DNA of 64,000 bases from an uncultured Mycobacteriaceae bacterium (GCA_902826815.1 CADEGF010000014.1:1-64000); one strand, 5' to 3'; counted from the first letter of the stretch, positions 34,849 through 44,171 are shown. Notes: generated from the letters alone by a model not told the origin. Numbers and translations: made by a program.

Positions 34849-35787
34849 CTAGCGCGCCTGGGTGAGCGCGTCGGCGAGCACCGAACGACCGGCGGCGATG
34901 ATCGAGCTCAGCTTCGCGACGTCGTCGGCGCTCGGCATCACCAGCGGCGGCCGTACCGGTCCGGCGGGAATACCCTCGAGTGCGACACCGGCCTTGACGA
35001 GCGAGACGGCGTATCCGGGCACCGTGTCGCGGAGCCGGACCAGCGGGTGGAAGAACTCGCGCATGAGCGCGTCTGCCAGGGCATCGTTGCCGGTCTCGAG
35101 CGCGTTGTAGAACGCCAGCGTGATGTCGGGAGCGAACGCGAAGGAGGCGGACGAGTAGAGCGGGACGCCGATCGCACGGTAGGCGTGCTGCGTCACCTCG
35201 GCGGTGGGCATGCCGTTGAAGAACAGGAAGTCCTTGCCCTCTCCAGCGAGAGCGTCGGTGACCGCGCGGACGATACGCCCGACGTTGTCGAGATCGCCTG
35301 TGCCGTCCTTGAATCCGATGACATTCGGAATCTTGGAAACGGCGATCGCCGACACATCGGTGAAGCGTGCGTTGTTGCGGTTGTAGACGATGACGGGCAG
35401 GTCGGTGGTTTCGGCGACTTCGCGTACGTAGGCGACGAGGCCGGCCTGCGGCATCTCGACGAGGTACGGCGGAAGCAGCAGCAGTCCGTCGGCGCCTGCA
35501 TCCTTTGCGGCCCTGGCGAACTGCTTGGCCTGCGCGATGGAGCCGCCCGCTCCGGCGTAGACGGGTACGCGGCCCGCGGCCACGTCGACGGCGGTGCGGA
35601 CGACCGGGCCGAACTCTTGGACGTCAAGTGCGTGGAATTCGCCTGTGCCGCAGGCGATGAAGATACCGCCGGGGCCTGCGTCAACGCCGCTGGCGATATG
35701 GCGCGCCAGCACATCGAGGTCGACAGCGCCTGACTCGGTGAGGGGCGTGACGGGGAAGAACAGAACTCCACTAAAGGTGGGGTGCAT
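34849..35787 (-). CDS. kdgD: 5-dehydro-4-deoxyglucarate dehydratase
   Basis: 312 residues of the DHDPS/NAL superfamily from the ATG at 35787. The Schiff-base Lys is at 160 (VIGFKDGTGD) and the catalytic Tyr at 135 (VIVYNRNN). FTDVSAIAVSKIPN and the FFNGMPTAE region are characteristic of KdgD. It dehydrates and decarboxylates 5-dehydro-4-deoxyglucarate to 2,5-dioxovalerate. The aldehyde dehydrogenase for that product is encoded immediately upstream. Confidence 0.92.
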   Translation of the reverse strand: MHPTFSGVLFFPVTPLTESGAVDLDVLARHIASGVDAGPGGIFIACGTGEFHALDVQEFGPVVRTAVDVAAGRVPVYAGAGGSIAQAKQFARAAKDAGADGLLLLPPYLVEMPQAGLVAYVREVAETTDLPVIVYNRNNARFTDVSAIAVSKIPNVIGFKDGTGDLDNVGRIVRAVTDALAGEGKDFLFFNGMPTAEVTQHAYRAIGVPLYSSASFAFAPDITLAFYNALETGNDALADALMREFFHPLVRLRDTVPGYAVSLVKAGVALEGIPAGPVRPPLVMPSADDVAKLSSIIAAGRSVLADALTQAR

Positions 35788-35816
35788 CTCGGGGGACTCC
35801 TTGGTTATCGGTTTGG

Positions 35817-37412
35817 TCAGTCCTGGTAGAGCCGGCCGTCGATGCGCCGCCACAGGTTATCGGGGTTGCCGTCAGCGATTGCGCTGGGCAGCAACGACTT
35901 CGGCACGTCCTGGTAGCAGACGGGCCGTAGAAAGCGTTCGATCGCGCGCGCGCCGACCGAGGTGGTGCGCGAATCCGACGTCGCGGGGGAGGGTCCGCCG
36001 TGCACCATCGCGTGGCAGACCTCGACACCAGTCGGCCAGCCGTCGAACAGGATTCGGCCCGCCTTGAGCTCGAGCAGCGGCAGAAGCCTGCCTGCCTCGT
36101 CGAGGTCGGACTCGTCGGCGTGCACCGTCGCGGTGAGCTGGCCTTCGATGTTCTCGGCGACCGTCCGCATCTCGGCGGGATCGGCGCAGCGGACGATCAG
36201 GCTGGACGATCCGAACACCTCGGCCTGCAGTGTCTCGGACTTCAGGAAGTTCTTCACGTCCGTGGCGAACAGCGCTGAACGACAGGTTGTTTCGCTGTCG
36301 CTGGTTTCGCCGCGCACGATCAGGTCGGCTTCATCGGTTAGCTTGCTGACACCCTTGGCGAACGCGTCGGCGATTCCGGGGGTCAGCATTGGGGCGGGCG
36401 ACGACTGTGCGATCGCATCGCGCGCGGCGTCGATGAACGCCTCGAGCCCGGGGCCGTCGACCGCGATCACCAGGCCGGGGTTCGTGCAGAACTGCCCGGA
36501 ACCCATGGTGAGTGAGCCGACGAAGGCGCGACCGAGGTCAGCGCCCCTGCTGACCAACGCACCGTCGAGCAGGAAGACGGGGTTGATGGAGCTCATCTCG
36601 GCGTAGACCGGAATCGGCTCGGGCCGAGCCGCCGCGGCGGAGACCAATGCCATTCCGCCGGAACGGGATCCGGTGAAGCCGACGGCCTTGATGCGCGGAT
36701 CGGTGACAAGCGCGACGCCGAGCTCCGGGCCGAATCCGTACAGCAGCGAGAAGGTACCCGCGGGAAGGCCCGCGGCGGCGACGGCGGCGGTGATGGCGCG
36801 GCCGACGAGTTCGGACGTGCCGGGGTGGGCGTCGTGTGCCTTGACGACGACGGGGCAGCCCGCGGCGAGAGCCGATGCGGTGTCGCCGCCCGCGACCGAG
36901 AAGGCCAACGGAAAGTTGCTGGCGCCGAAGACGGCGACCGGACCCAGCGGCACGGACCGCTGGCGAATATCGGGCCGGGGCAACGGAGTTCGGTCAGGCA
37001 GTGCCGGGTCGATACGGGCGCCGTTCCAGCTGCCCTCGCGCAGCACACTGGCAAACAGCCGGAGCTGTCCGGTGGTGCGGCCGACCTCGCCGGTCAGCCG
37101 GGCCTGCGGCAGCCCGCTCTCGGCGACCGCGCGCTCGATGACGGCGTCCTTGACGGTCTCGATATTGGTGGCGATCGCTTCTAGGAACTGGGCGCGCTGC
37201 TCGGCGGTCGTCGACCGGTACTCGGCGAAGGCCGCGGCGGCTGCCGCGCATGCGGCGTCCACATTGGATGAGTCGCCGTAGGCGTAGGCGGGTTCGAGCT
37301 CGCGGCCTGCGGTGGGGTCGAACGCGCGGATCGGCTTACCGGAACCCCGGACCGGTTCGCCGGCTATCAGCATCTGTCCCGTCAGGTGAGTGTCGGGCAT
37401 CGTCGCAGTCAT
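35817..37412 (-). CDS. 2,5-dioxovalerate (alpha-ketoglutarate semialdehyde) dehydrogenase
   Basis: 531 residues of the NADP-type aldehyde dehydrogenase family that includes alpha-ketoglutarate semialdehyde dehydrogenases. The catalytic Cys is in GSGQFCTNPG and the general base Glu in VYAEMSSINPV. The cofactor region contains VGFTGSRSGG. It oxidises 2,5-dioxovalerate to 2-oxoglutarate, feeding the TCA cycle. First gene of the ALDH-kdgD-gudD-like operon. Confidence 0.92.
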   Translation of the reverse strand: MTATMPDTHLTGQMLIAGEPVRGSGKPIRAFDPTAGRELEPAYAYGDSSNVDAACAAAAAAFAEYRSTTAEQRAQFLEAIATNIETVKDAVIERAVAESGLPQARLTGEVGRTTGQLRLFASVLREGSWNGARIDPALPDRTPLPRPDIRQRSVPLGPVAVFGASNFPLAFSVAGGDTASALAAGCPVVVKAHDAHPGTSELVGRAITAAVAAAGLPAGTFSLLYGFGPELGVALVTDPRIKAVGFTGSRSGGMALVSAAAARPEPIPVYAEMSSINPVFLLDGALVSRGADLGRAFVGSLTMGSGQFCTNPGLVIAVDGPGLEAFIDAARDAIAQSSPAPMLTPGIADAFAKGVSKLTDEADLIVRGETSDSETTCRSALFATDVKNFLKSETLQAEVFGSSSLIVRCADPAEMRTVAENIEGQLTATVHADESDLDEAGRLLPLLELKAGRILFDGWPTGVEVCHAMVHGGPSPATSDSRTTSVGARAIERFLRPVCYQDVPKSLLPSAIADGNPDNLWRRIDGRLYQD

Positions 37413-37638
37413 GTGTTCCTCGGCCTAGAAAGGTCCAGTAGGTCTTCTATCTGGGTGATGTCTGGCACTAACGGTAGAAGCGACATCAATACTTGTCCAA
37501 GACCATTTGAGGTATGACTGATGCACGATTTGGATTAATCGCCCACCCCGTGAGGGCGGGTGGCTAACTCGGCGAATGTCCTTCTACAGGCCGCGACGGT
37601 AGTCTCTGACCCGGATGTAAGGCAGAGGGAGATAGCGA
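37413..37638. promoter_or_regulatory. Divergent region between the dehydrogenase and DUF7159 genes
   Basis: 226 bases with promoters expected in both directions. A short GC hairpin (CCACCC with GGGTGG, about 37542-37562) is present. No operator for LysR could be assigned with confidence. Confidence 0.35.
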
Positions 37639-38856
37639 ATGGACCTGGTACTCGGTCTGTCGGTCACCTCGACAGCCGTCCGATGGGTGCTTGTCGAGGG
37701 AGTGACGGGCGACGGCGACGCCGTTGACCGCGGCGCACTCGACGTCATCGACAGTGCGGATTTCGACGCGGACGCCCTGCTCACAGTGTTGCTGGACGCC
37801 AACGAGGCGGTCGTGGAGAACGGTTTGCACGCCGCAGGCGTCACATGGACGCCTGCAGGCGAGGCGATCGCTGGTGCGATCCTCGAGGCCCTCCAAGCAC
37901 GTCGCCTGCAGGGTGCGATCGCGGTGTCCGAAGCGGAGGCCGCACAAGCGCTGGCAAGCGGAATCTCGGCGATCTCCGGGTACGAGGACGTCGCTGTCTG
38001 CGTGTTCGAGCCCGACACCACCCTGATCGCCCTGGTGAACCCCGACGGCGTGGCCGTCGACGCCCAGGAATTGGTCCCCGACCGCGACGTCGAACTGGCC
38101 GCCAGCGTCATCGCCCTCGATCTCAACGATCGCCAGCTCGAGGCCATCTTCGTGGTCGGCTCGGCCGATCTGGACCCCGCGGTGTCCTCGATGGACGCCG
38201 TGGCCGCGGCCCCGGTGATCTCCTCCGCCGAGGCGGATATGGCGATGTCGCGTGGCGCCGCGGTGGCGTCGGCCATGGCCGTCAACGCCATGGGCGGCAG
38301 GTCGGCCCCGTTGTTCCGGCTGCGCGAGATGTCACGGACGAGCGTGCTGACGTCCGTCGTCGTCGGAGCTGCCGTCACCCTGGTGATCGCGCTCTCGGTC
38401 GTTCTCGGCCTGCAGGCGATATCGGATTCGCCGCCGAAGACCGAGAACGCCAACGCCACCGGCGAACAGCTGAAGCAGGGCCTGAAGCAGGGCAAGGTCA
38501 GCGACAAGTCCGCGCTGGCCGCGCCGAAGCTGGAGCAGCGCCCTGCGGCGCCTGGGCCGAAACCGAAGGCCAAGGCCGTGCCCGCGGCACGTCCGCCCGC
38601 TCCCGAGCCGGAAGCGCCGCCGATCGCGGAGACATTGGTGCCTGCAGCGGTGCCGGATGCTCCTGCCTACGTTCCGCCGGTCCCGGCCTACACGCCGCCC
38701 GCCCCCGCCTATACGCCGCCCGCACCCGCGTACATCCCGCCCGCGCCGCAGGTTCCCGCGGTGCAACCGCAACCACGTCTGCGCGACAAAATCATCGAGC
38801 GCATTCCGATCATCAACCGGTTCCACGACCCGCAGCCGATGTACCCGACGCCGTAG
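37639..38856 (+). CDS. DUF7159-type mycobacterial membrane protein with Pro-rich repeats
   Basis: 405 residues beginning MDLVLGLSVTSTAVRWVLVE, the typical opening of DUF7159 proteins. Residues 1-210 are a soluble, actin/hexokinase-fold-like region. One transmembrane helix lies near 240-262. The outer part is rich in Ala, Pro and Lys and contains four copies of PAYxPPx near residues 347-375, then a basic conserved-looking tail. It is probably anchored in the membrane with the Pro-rich region outside, perhaps wall-spanning. Function unknown. Confidence 0.78.
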   Translation: MDLVLGLSVTSTAVRWVLVEGVTGDGDAVDRGALDVIDSADFDADALLTVLLDANEAVVENGLHAAGVTWTPAGEAIAGAILEALQARRLQGAIAVSEAEAAQALASGISAISGYEDVAVCVFEPDTTLIALVNPDGVAVDAQELVPDRDVELAASVIALDLNDRQLEAIFVVGSADLDPAVSSMDAVAAAPVISSAEADMAMSRGAAVASAMAVNAMGGRSAPLFRLREMSRTSVLTSVVVGAAVTLVIALSVVLGLQAISDSPPKTENANATGEQLKQGLKQGKVSDKSALAAPKLEQRPAAPGPKPKAKAVPAARPPAPEPEAPPIAETLVPAAVPDAPAYVPPVPAYTPPAPAYTPPAPAYIPPAPQVPAVQPQPRLRDKIIERIPIINRFHDPQPMYPTP

Positions 38857-38922
38857 CTTCGACACCGCGCTGTACACGACGCGGAAAGCCAACGTACACA
38901 AGCTGTTTTCGTAACGTCATCG

Positions 38923-39687
38923 CTAATCGCGCTCGAAGTGCTGATAGTCCTTGGGATTTCGCCAATTACCGCCCCACCGCCAACCGCGATCGGTGAAGGC
39001 GCGCACGGCGGGATCGCCCGCGTGCAGCATGCCGGGGTCAGTGCGCTTGCGGTCGAGGTACGGGCCGCCGGTCTTCGGCTCGATGTTGCCGTCGTTGTCG
39101 ATGTACGGGTTGATGAGCGGGTTGACGTCGATGGCCCGCCCGTAGGCGTGCAGGGACCACGCCCGCCCCGACGGCAGGGGTCTGCAGTTGAACGCCGAGG
39201 TGTTGTTGTCCTCCATCGACAGCTCGTCCTCGGCGCCCGGATAGCCGGCGACCGAGCGCATCTTCGCGATCGGATAGCCGAGTTCGTAGAGCTGGCCGAA
39301 GATCGCGATCGCGTCGGCGACGACGTCCTCGTGCACGATGAGCTCGCCGCGGTGGGTCTGCCCGTCGAAGCCGAGGTAGTTCACCTCGACCCGGCGCAGC
39401 AGCTCGGGACCGACGGGGCAGTCGGGCTTCCACGTCGCACCCAGTTCGGCCGTGGTGACGGGGTCGACGGAGGCAGGCGCGGGAGCCGTCGGCGGCGGTG
39501 AAGGTGCAGCGGACGTCGTTCGCGTCGTCGTGATCGGTGACGAGGACGACGATGACGACGGCCCCTCGGCGGCTGGCGGCGAACTGCAGTTCACCAGGCT
39601 GGCGCCCATGAGGGTCAGCCCCAGCAGAGTGGCGATATCCCGGTGAACGTTGATTGCCCCACGATATCGAGCATCACAGCCGTGCAA
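38923..39687 (-). CDS. M15-family D-Ala-D-Ala carboxypeptidase-like exported protein
   Basis: The frame is open to 39825; a TTG at 39687 gives about 254 residues with a hydrophobic export segment (DIATLLGLTLMGASLVNC) that may be a lipoprotein signal, though the lipobox is not canonical. A Ser/Thr/Pro linker follows. The catalytic domain has the M15 zinc motif SLHAYGRAIDVNP and the third ligand in DYQHFE, with WRWGGNW between. It would cut peptidoglycan stem peptides. The start is uncertain. Confidence 0.75.
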   Translation of the reverse strand: MHGCDARYRGAINVHRDIATLLGLTLMGASLVNCSSPPAAEGPSSSSSSSPITTTRTTSAAPSPPPTAPAPASVDPVTTAELGATWKPDCPVGPELLRRVEVNYLGFDGQTHRGELIVHEDVVADAIAIFGQLYELGYPIAKMRSVAGYPGAEDELSMEDNNTSAFNCRPLPSGRAWSLHAYGRAIDVNPLINPYIDNDGNIEPKTGGPYLDRKRTDPGMLHAGDPAVRAFTDRGWRWGGNWRNPKDYQHFERD

Positions 39688-39942
39688 TTTGCGCAAATGT
39701 CTCTGCAGTTGCTCGCGCCGCAGGATACGTGTCGAAAGCCGTTCCGGTAGTCGTTTACCTGTCCGCAAGTTCTCAGGTTCACTCGGCTCGCAATATGCGG
39801 ATATGTCAATTAACATCGTCGACATGCATGCTCAAACAGTCGGGCGCGCCGGTTACCAGGTTGGTCTGACAACGATGCCAGAAATTGCGCTAACCGCTAC
39901 ACCAGCAAATTCTGTCGGCAAGGACGGTTCAAGGCCCTGACG

Positions 39943-40893
39943 ATGGGAGAGCGATCAGCCCGCCCACAGCTCAGCGTCCGCGATAAGACCACTTCGAGCG
40001 CGCCAGGGGAACGGGACTTCGAGGCGGTCGTCGAAGGGTTGCATGAAGGCGTGATCGTCGTGGGCACAGACGGCAGTCTCAAGTATGTCAATCCCGCGGC
40101 CCTGCGCATCTACAACATTTCGTCCGAACGTGCTGCGGTCGATCTGGTCAAGAAGGCGTCAACGGCCCCGTGCTACGACGTCGAGGGCACGCGGATACCA
40201 CCCGCGATGCACCCGGCAGCGCTGTCGTTCCGCGCGCAGTTGTCGTTCAGCAAAGAGATCTACGGCATGGACCTGCCCAACGGTGAACGGCGATGGTTGC
40301 TCATCAGCGGGTGCCTGCTGAACCCGGACGATACCGATTCCGACCTACTGGTGTCGTTCTCCGACATCACCGCGGAGCGCGAAGATCTCGATCGCCTGGT
40401 CTATCAAGCGAACCATGATCCGCTGACCGGCCTGCCCAACCGCGCCTACATTTTGCGCAGGATCACCGGGGCGCTGGTATCGAACGGCGGTGGGCAGCTG
40501 CGTGCGGTGTTATTCATGGACCTGGACGACCTGAAGGCCACCAACGACACGCTGGGCCATGAAGCGGGAGACGAACTTCTCAACGCCGCGGCGAAACGGC
40601 TTCGCCAGGCCGTCGGTTTCGCAGACGTCGTCGGCCGGCTTGGCGGGGACGAGTTCGTCGTCCTGATCTTTGACGATGCCACCTGGGCGAACCTCGACGT
40701 CCTTTCGGGCCGGCTGCGGTGCGCGCTGGCGGAACCGGTGGCGATCGCGGGGACGACCATCCCGATCCGCGCGAGCGTCGGCGTCGTGGAGGTCGAGTAT
40801 GACGACGTGCGCAGCGCCGAGGCGATCCTGCGTGACGCCGACCGGGCGATGTACGAGGTCAAGCGGGCGGTCCATGGGTATAGGAAGGTATGA
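39943..40893 (+). CDS. PAS-GGDEF diguanylate cyclase
   Basis: 316 residues. One PAS domain (about 25-140, GVIVVGTDGSLKYVNPAAL) and a GGDEF domain with intact RLGGDEFVV and FMDLDDLKATNDTLGH. No membrane segment. It matches the last PAS and GGDEF of the protein at 31961, including the YDVEGTRIPP and GERRWLLISGCLLNPD segments, so the two are paralogues. It makes cyclic di-GMP. The stop overlaps the next start by 4 bases (ATGA). Confidence 0.9.
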   Translation: MGERSARPQLSVRDKTTSSAPGERDFEAVVEGLHEGVIVVGTDGSLKYVNPAALRIYNISSERAAVDLVKKASTAPCYDVEGTRIPPAMHPAALSFRAQLSFSKEIYGMDLPNGERRWLLISGCLLNPDDTDSDLLVSFSDITAEREDLDRLVYQANHDPLTGLPNRAYILRRITGALVSNGGGQLRAVLFMDLDDLKATNDTLGHEAGDELLNAAAKRLRQAVGFADVVGRLGGDEFVVLIFDDATWANLDVLSGRLRCALAEPVAIAGTTIPIRASVGVVEVEYDDVRSAEAILRDADRAMYEVKRAVHGYRKV

Positions 40894-41798
40894 CCTTCAC
40901 CCTTCGTAAGAGTCTTGGCCGAGTTTCGATAGCGCTGACTGCGGCATTGCTGGCGGTGTCGGGTTGCGCCAGTTCGCAGGGGGAGCCGAACGGGGGACCG
41001 TCCGACGTCGCCACGAACCTTGACGTGCCGTGGGGCATCGCGTTCCTCGGCGACGGCAGCGCCTTGATCGCCGAACGAAACACCGCCGCGGTCAAGCACC
41101 TGGCGTCGGGAACGGTGACCGACGCAGGAACCATCGGCGGGGTGGCGGCGCGCGGCGAAGGCGGCCTGCTTGGCCTGGCGACGGCCGGGCAGACGGTGTA
41201 CGCGTACGTCACGACGGGCGGCGACAACCGCGTCGTCCGGATGGGATTCGACGGCGACAGGCTGGCCGGGCAGACGCCCGTGTTCACCGGTATCCCCGCG
41301 GGTAGCCGCCACGACGGCGGGCGCATCGCGTTCGGGCCGGATGGCAAGCTGTATGTCGCGACGGGCGAAACGGGCAATACCGATCTGGCGCAGGACAAGT
41401 CGTCGCTTGGCGGAAAGATTCTGCGTATCAACCCAGACGGTTCGGTTCCGGCCGACAACCCCGATCCGAACTCGCCGATATGGTCGTACGGCCACCGCAA
41501 CATCCAGGGGCTGGCGTGGGATTCGCGCGGCCGGCTGTGGGCGACGGAGTACGGCGCGAACAAGGTGGACGAGCTCAACCTGATCGAGCCGGGCGGTAAC
41601 TACGGGTGGCCGATCGTCGAGGGCAGCTCCGACGAGCCGGGGTTCGTCAACCCCGCCGTCGAGTGGTCGACGGGCAATGCGTCACCGTCCGGGCTGGCGT
41701 ACTACGGCGGATCGCTGTGGGTGGCGTGCCTGCGCGGTGAACGGCTGTATCGGATTCCGATAAGTGGCGACGACCGCATTCTGCGGCTGCAGCCCTAA
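40890..41798 (+). CDS. PQQ-type sugar dehydrogenase-like lipoprotein, C-terminally shortened
   Basis: 302 residues with a lipoprotein signal (lipobox VSGC, Cys26). The beta-propeller of the glucose/sorbosone dehydrogenase family is clear: LDVPWGIAFLGDGSALIAER, GEGGLLGLA, HDGGRIAFGPDGKLYVATGE and GYGHRN-like WSYGHRNIQGLAWD. After LRGERLYRIPISG the protein jumps to DDRILRLQP, so about 40 residues of the final blade usual in the family appear to be deleted in frame. It may be inactive or a binding protein. It is coupled to the upstream diguanylate cyclase. Confidence 0.8.
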   Translation: MTFTLRKSLGRVSIALTAALLAVSGCASSQGEPNGGPSDVATNLDVPWGIAFLGDGSALIAERNTAAVKHLASGTVTDAGTIGGVAARGEGGLLGLATAGQTVYAYVTTGGDNRVVRMGFDGDRLAGQTPVFTGIPAGSRHDGGRIAFGPDGKLYVATGETGNTDLAQDKSSLGGKILRINPDGSVPADNPDPNSPIWSYGHRNIQGLAWDSRGRLWATEYGANKVDELNLIEPGGNYGWPIVEGSSDEPGFVNPAVEWSTGNASPSGLAYYGGSLWVACLRGERLYRIPISGDDRILRLQP

Positions 41799-41868
41799 TC
41801 GTTCCGCGAAATTGCATTCCATCAGGCCCTCACTCGCACTTTCGCTGCGGGGATGCAATCTCGCGGGC

Positions 41869-41910
41869 GCTTGCTCGCGGGTGCTTGCTCGCGGGAGCTT
41901 GCTCGCGGGA
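41869..41910. repeat. Three tandem 14-base repeats
   Basis: Unit GCTTGCTCGCGGG plus T or A occurs three times in direct succession (41869-41882, 41883-41896, 41897-41910), with a degenerate partial copy just before. They lie between the stops of two convergent genes. Confidence 0.85.
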
Positions 41911-41911
41911 G

Positions 41912-42298
41912 TTAGAGGTCGCTCGCATCGTCGGGGACGTCGACGGCGTGTTCGGCCAGCGCTTCCAGCGGCACCACTTCGAGCGTGCGCTCATGCGTCG
42001 ACGCCATCACCACCGGCGCGGCCCGGCCGTCCTCGTATGCCTTCAACCAGTTCGCGGCGGTGACGCACCAGCGGTCGCCGGGCATCAGGCCGGGGAAGCG
42101 GAACTCCGGCCGCGGCGTCGACAGGTCGTTGCCGATGAGGCCCTGGTGTTCGAGGAACTCGGCGGTCATCACCGCGCAGATGGTGTGCAGGCCGACGTCC
42201 TCGGGCCCCGACGAGCAGCAGCCGTCGCGGTAGAACCCGGTCAGCGGCTCGGTGCCGCACGGCTCCATCGGTGTGCCCAGCACGTTGAGATCCGGCAT
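41912..42298 (-). CDS. DUF2237 family protein
   Basis: 128 residues. The LNVLGTPMEPCGTEPLTGFY opening, RDGCCSSGPEDVGLHTICAV and FPGLMPGDRWCV segments are diagnostic of DUF2237, a small cytoplasmic family with conserved Cys. No function is established. Divergent from the hydrolase gene at 42334. Confidence 0.88.
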   Translation of the reverse strand: MPDLNVLGTPMEPCGTEPLTGFYRDGCCSSGPEDVGLHTICAVMTAEFLEHQGLIGNDLSTPRPEFRFPGLMPGDRWCVTAANWLKAYEDGRAAPVVMASTHERTLEVVPLEALAEHAVDVPDDASDL

Positions 42299-42333
42299 CG
42301 GCCCAGTATCGCCGCTTGACTAGTGTCGTCGCC

Positions 42334-43689
42334 ATGCCAACCCTCACGCCCGTGCCGGGCAAACCGAACCTGCTCATCGGTGGCTACGACATCTCCGACC
42401 TCGGCTATGCGGCGAGCGAGTTCTTCGTCTCCGGGACGGCGGCGTCATACGCAGGCGAAGGCGCCGCGGGCGAGGCCGAGTACACGACCCGGATCGTGGC
42501 GCTCACGCCGGTCGACGCATCGCTGTTCAACGGCACGGTCCTCGTCGAGTGGCTGAACGTCAGCGGGGGCATCGACGCGCCTGCGGTCTGGATGATGGCT
42601 CACCGCGAGATCGCCCGCGCCGGTTACGCCGTGCTGGCAGTATCGGTGCAAAAGGTCGGCGTCGACGGTGGAGTGACCATCACCGGCATCGACATGTCGC
42701 TGAAAACGCAGGACCCGCAACGGTATTCGAGTCTCAGCCATCCCGGTGACGCCTACGCGTACGACATCTTCAGCCAGGTCGGCCGGCTGGTTCGCGAAAG
42801 GTCGGACGATGTACTCGGACAACTGAAGCCAGAACAATTTGTGGCAGTCGGGGAATCGCAGTCGGCGATGTTCCTGACGACGTACATCAACGCGGTGGAT
42901 CGCCTCGCGAACGTTTACGACGGCTTCCTGGTCCATTCCCGATTCGGTGCCGCGGCGCCGCTCGACGGTGTGTCCGCGTTGGAGTCACTGCAGGAGGGCT
43001 CATCGGATCCAGCGCCGTTCCGCGAGGACCTGCGTGTCCCGGTGATGAACGTCATCACCGAGACCGATCTGATAGGCGCGGTGCTGGCCGGTTACTACCG
43101 GTCGAGGCAGTCCGACAACGCGCGGCTACGGACGTGGGAGATCCCGGGGACCGCGCACGCCGATGCGTACACCATCGCGGTCGGCTTCATCGATACCGGA
43201 TCTGCGCCGGTGGACCAGCTGGCTGCCGCCTACGCACCGACCACCATGCTGATGGGGCAGGACATGGGGTACTTCATCAACTTCGCCCCCCAGCATCACT
43301 ACGTTCTGCAGGCGGCCATCGCGGGCCTCGACAACTGGGTGCGCACCGGCACTGCGCCGCCAAGCGCGCCGCGCATCGAGATCGGCGACGGCCATCCGCC
43401 ACCGTTGGTGTTGGACGAGAACGGGATCGCGGAGGGCGGGGTGCGCACGCCGTGGGTAGACGTGCCGATCGCCCGCACATCGGGAATCGCCGAGAGTGAC
43501 AACGTCTTGGCGCACCTGTTCGGCTCCGGCGAGGTCTTCGACGACGCGACCCGCAAAAAGCTGTATCCGGGCGGCAAGAACGAGTATCTCGAACGCTTCA
43601 CGGAGTCGCTGGACGCGACGATCCGGGCGGGCCACCTGTTGCGGGCCGACCGCTCGGAGATTCTCGAGTTGGCGGCCGCAACGTACTAA
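42334..43689 (+). CDS. Alpha/beta hydrolase-domain protein (abhydrolase_10 type)
   Basis: 451 residues from the ATG at 42334 (an in-frame TTG lies at 42316). The nucleophile motif is GESQS in QFVAVGESQSAMFLTTYINA. VEWLNVSGGIDAPAVWMM and the ITETDLIGAVLAGYYRSRQ acid region are typical of a large hydrolase-like family common in actinobacteria. No signal peptide. Substrate unknown, probably an ester. Its stop overlaps the convergent nitroreductase stop. Confidence 0.75.
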   Translation: MPTLTPVPGKPNLLIGGYDISDLGYAASEFFVSGTAASYAGEGAAGEAEYTTRIVALTPVDASLFNGTVLVEWLNVSGGIDAPAVWMMAHREIARAGYAVLAVSVQKVGVDGGVTITGIDMSLKTQDPQRYSSLSHPGDAYAYDIFSQVGRLVRERSDDVLGQLKPEQFVAVGESQSAMFLTTYINAVDRLANVYDGFLVHSRFGAAAPLDGVSALESLQEGSSDPAPFREDLRVPVMNVITETDLIGAVLAGYYRSRQSDNARLRTWEIPGTAHADAYTIAVGFIDTGSAPVDQLAAAYAPTTMLMGQDMGYFINFAPQHHYVLQAAIAGLDNWVRTGTAPPSAPRIEIGDGHPPPLVLDENGIAEGGVRTPWVDVPIARTSGIAESDNVLAHLFGSGEVFDDATRKKLYPGGKNEYLERFTESLDATIRAGHLLRADRSEILELAAATY

Positions 43690-44171
43690 GCGGGAGTGAG
43701 CTTTACAGCGCTCATCTTCTCGCGCTGGGTCGCTTCTGTGAATTCCTCGAGGCTTGGGACGGTGCCGTCGCGGAACTTCAGGCCCATCATCCGCTGTGCC
43801 GTCTTTGCGCCATAGGCCTGCGCGGAGCGGTAGCAGAGGTCAGCGACGGCAGCCGGGTCGCGGATGAGTTCGCCGCGCATCGGCGTCGTCTTGCCCGCAT
43901 GCAGCACATCGGCGTTGGCGCCGCCTGTGAAGTTGGCCGTCCAACCCGCGTTCGCCAGTGCATAGAGCGCGTTGTCGAGTTGGTGCGCGCTGACCGGGAC
44001 CGAGAACTGGCGCCCGCTCTTGCGGCCCGTGAAATTCAACACCATCATCTGCCTGCCGAGTCCGCCGCCGGCAAGCGGTGTACGCAGCAGAAACTTCACG
44101 ACGGGGTTCATTGCGCGAAGGAGCGCGTCCGGCGGATGCGCGACGGTCACCGCGGGCGACTGTTCTGTCAT
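43686..44171 (-). CDS. Deazaflavin (F420)-dependent nitroreductase family protein
   Basis: 161 residues from the ATG at 44171. The split beta-barrel FDOR/Ddn signature is present: MMVLNFTGRKSGRQFSVPVSAH, followed by ALANAGWTANFTGGANADV. Members use F420 or flavin to reduce quinones, nitro compounds or lipids. Substrate unknown. F420 usage agrees with a mycobacterial host. Confidence 0.85.
   Translation of the reverse strand: MTEQSPAVTVAHPPDALLRAMNPVVKFLLRTPLAGGGLGRQMMVLNFTGRKSGRQFSVPVSAHQLDNALYALANAGWTANFTGGANADVLHAGKTTPMRGELIRDPAAVADLCYRSAQAYGAKTAQRMMGLKFRDGTVPSLEEFTEATQREKMSAVKLTPA

Noticed and set aside
41869-41910. Possible CRISPR array
   Set aside because: Units are 14 bases with no spacers and no cas genes nearby; simple tandem repeat.
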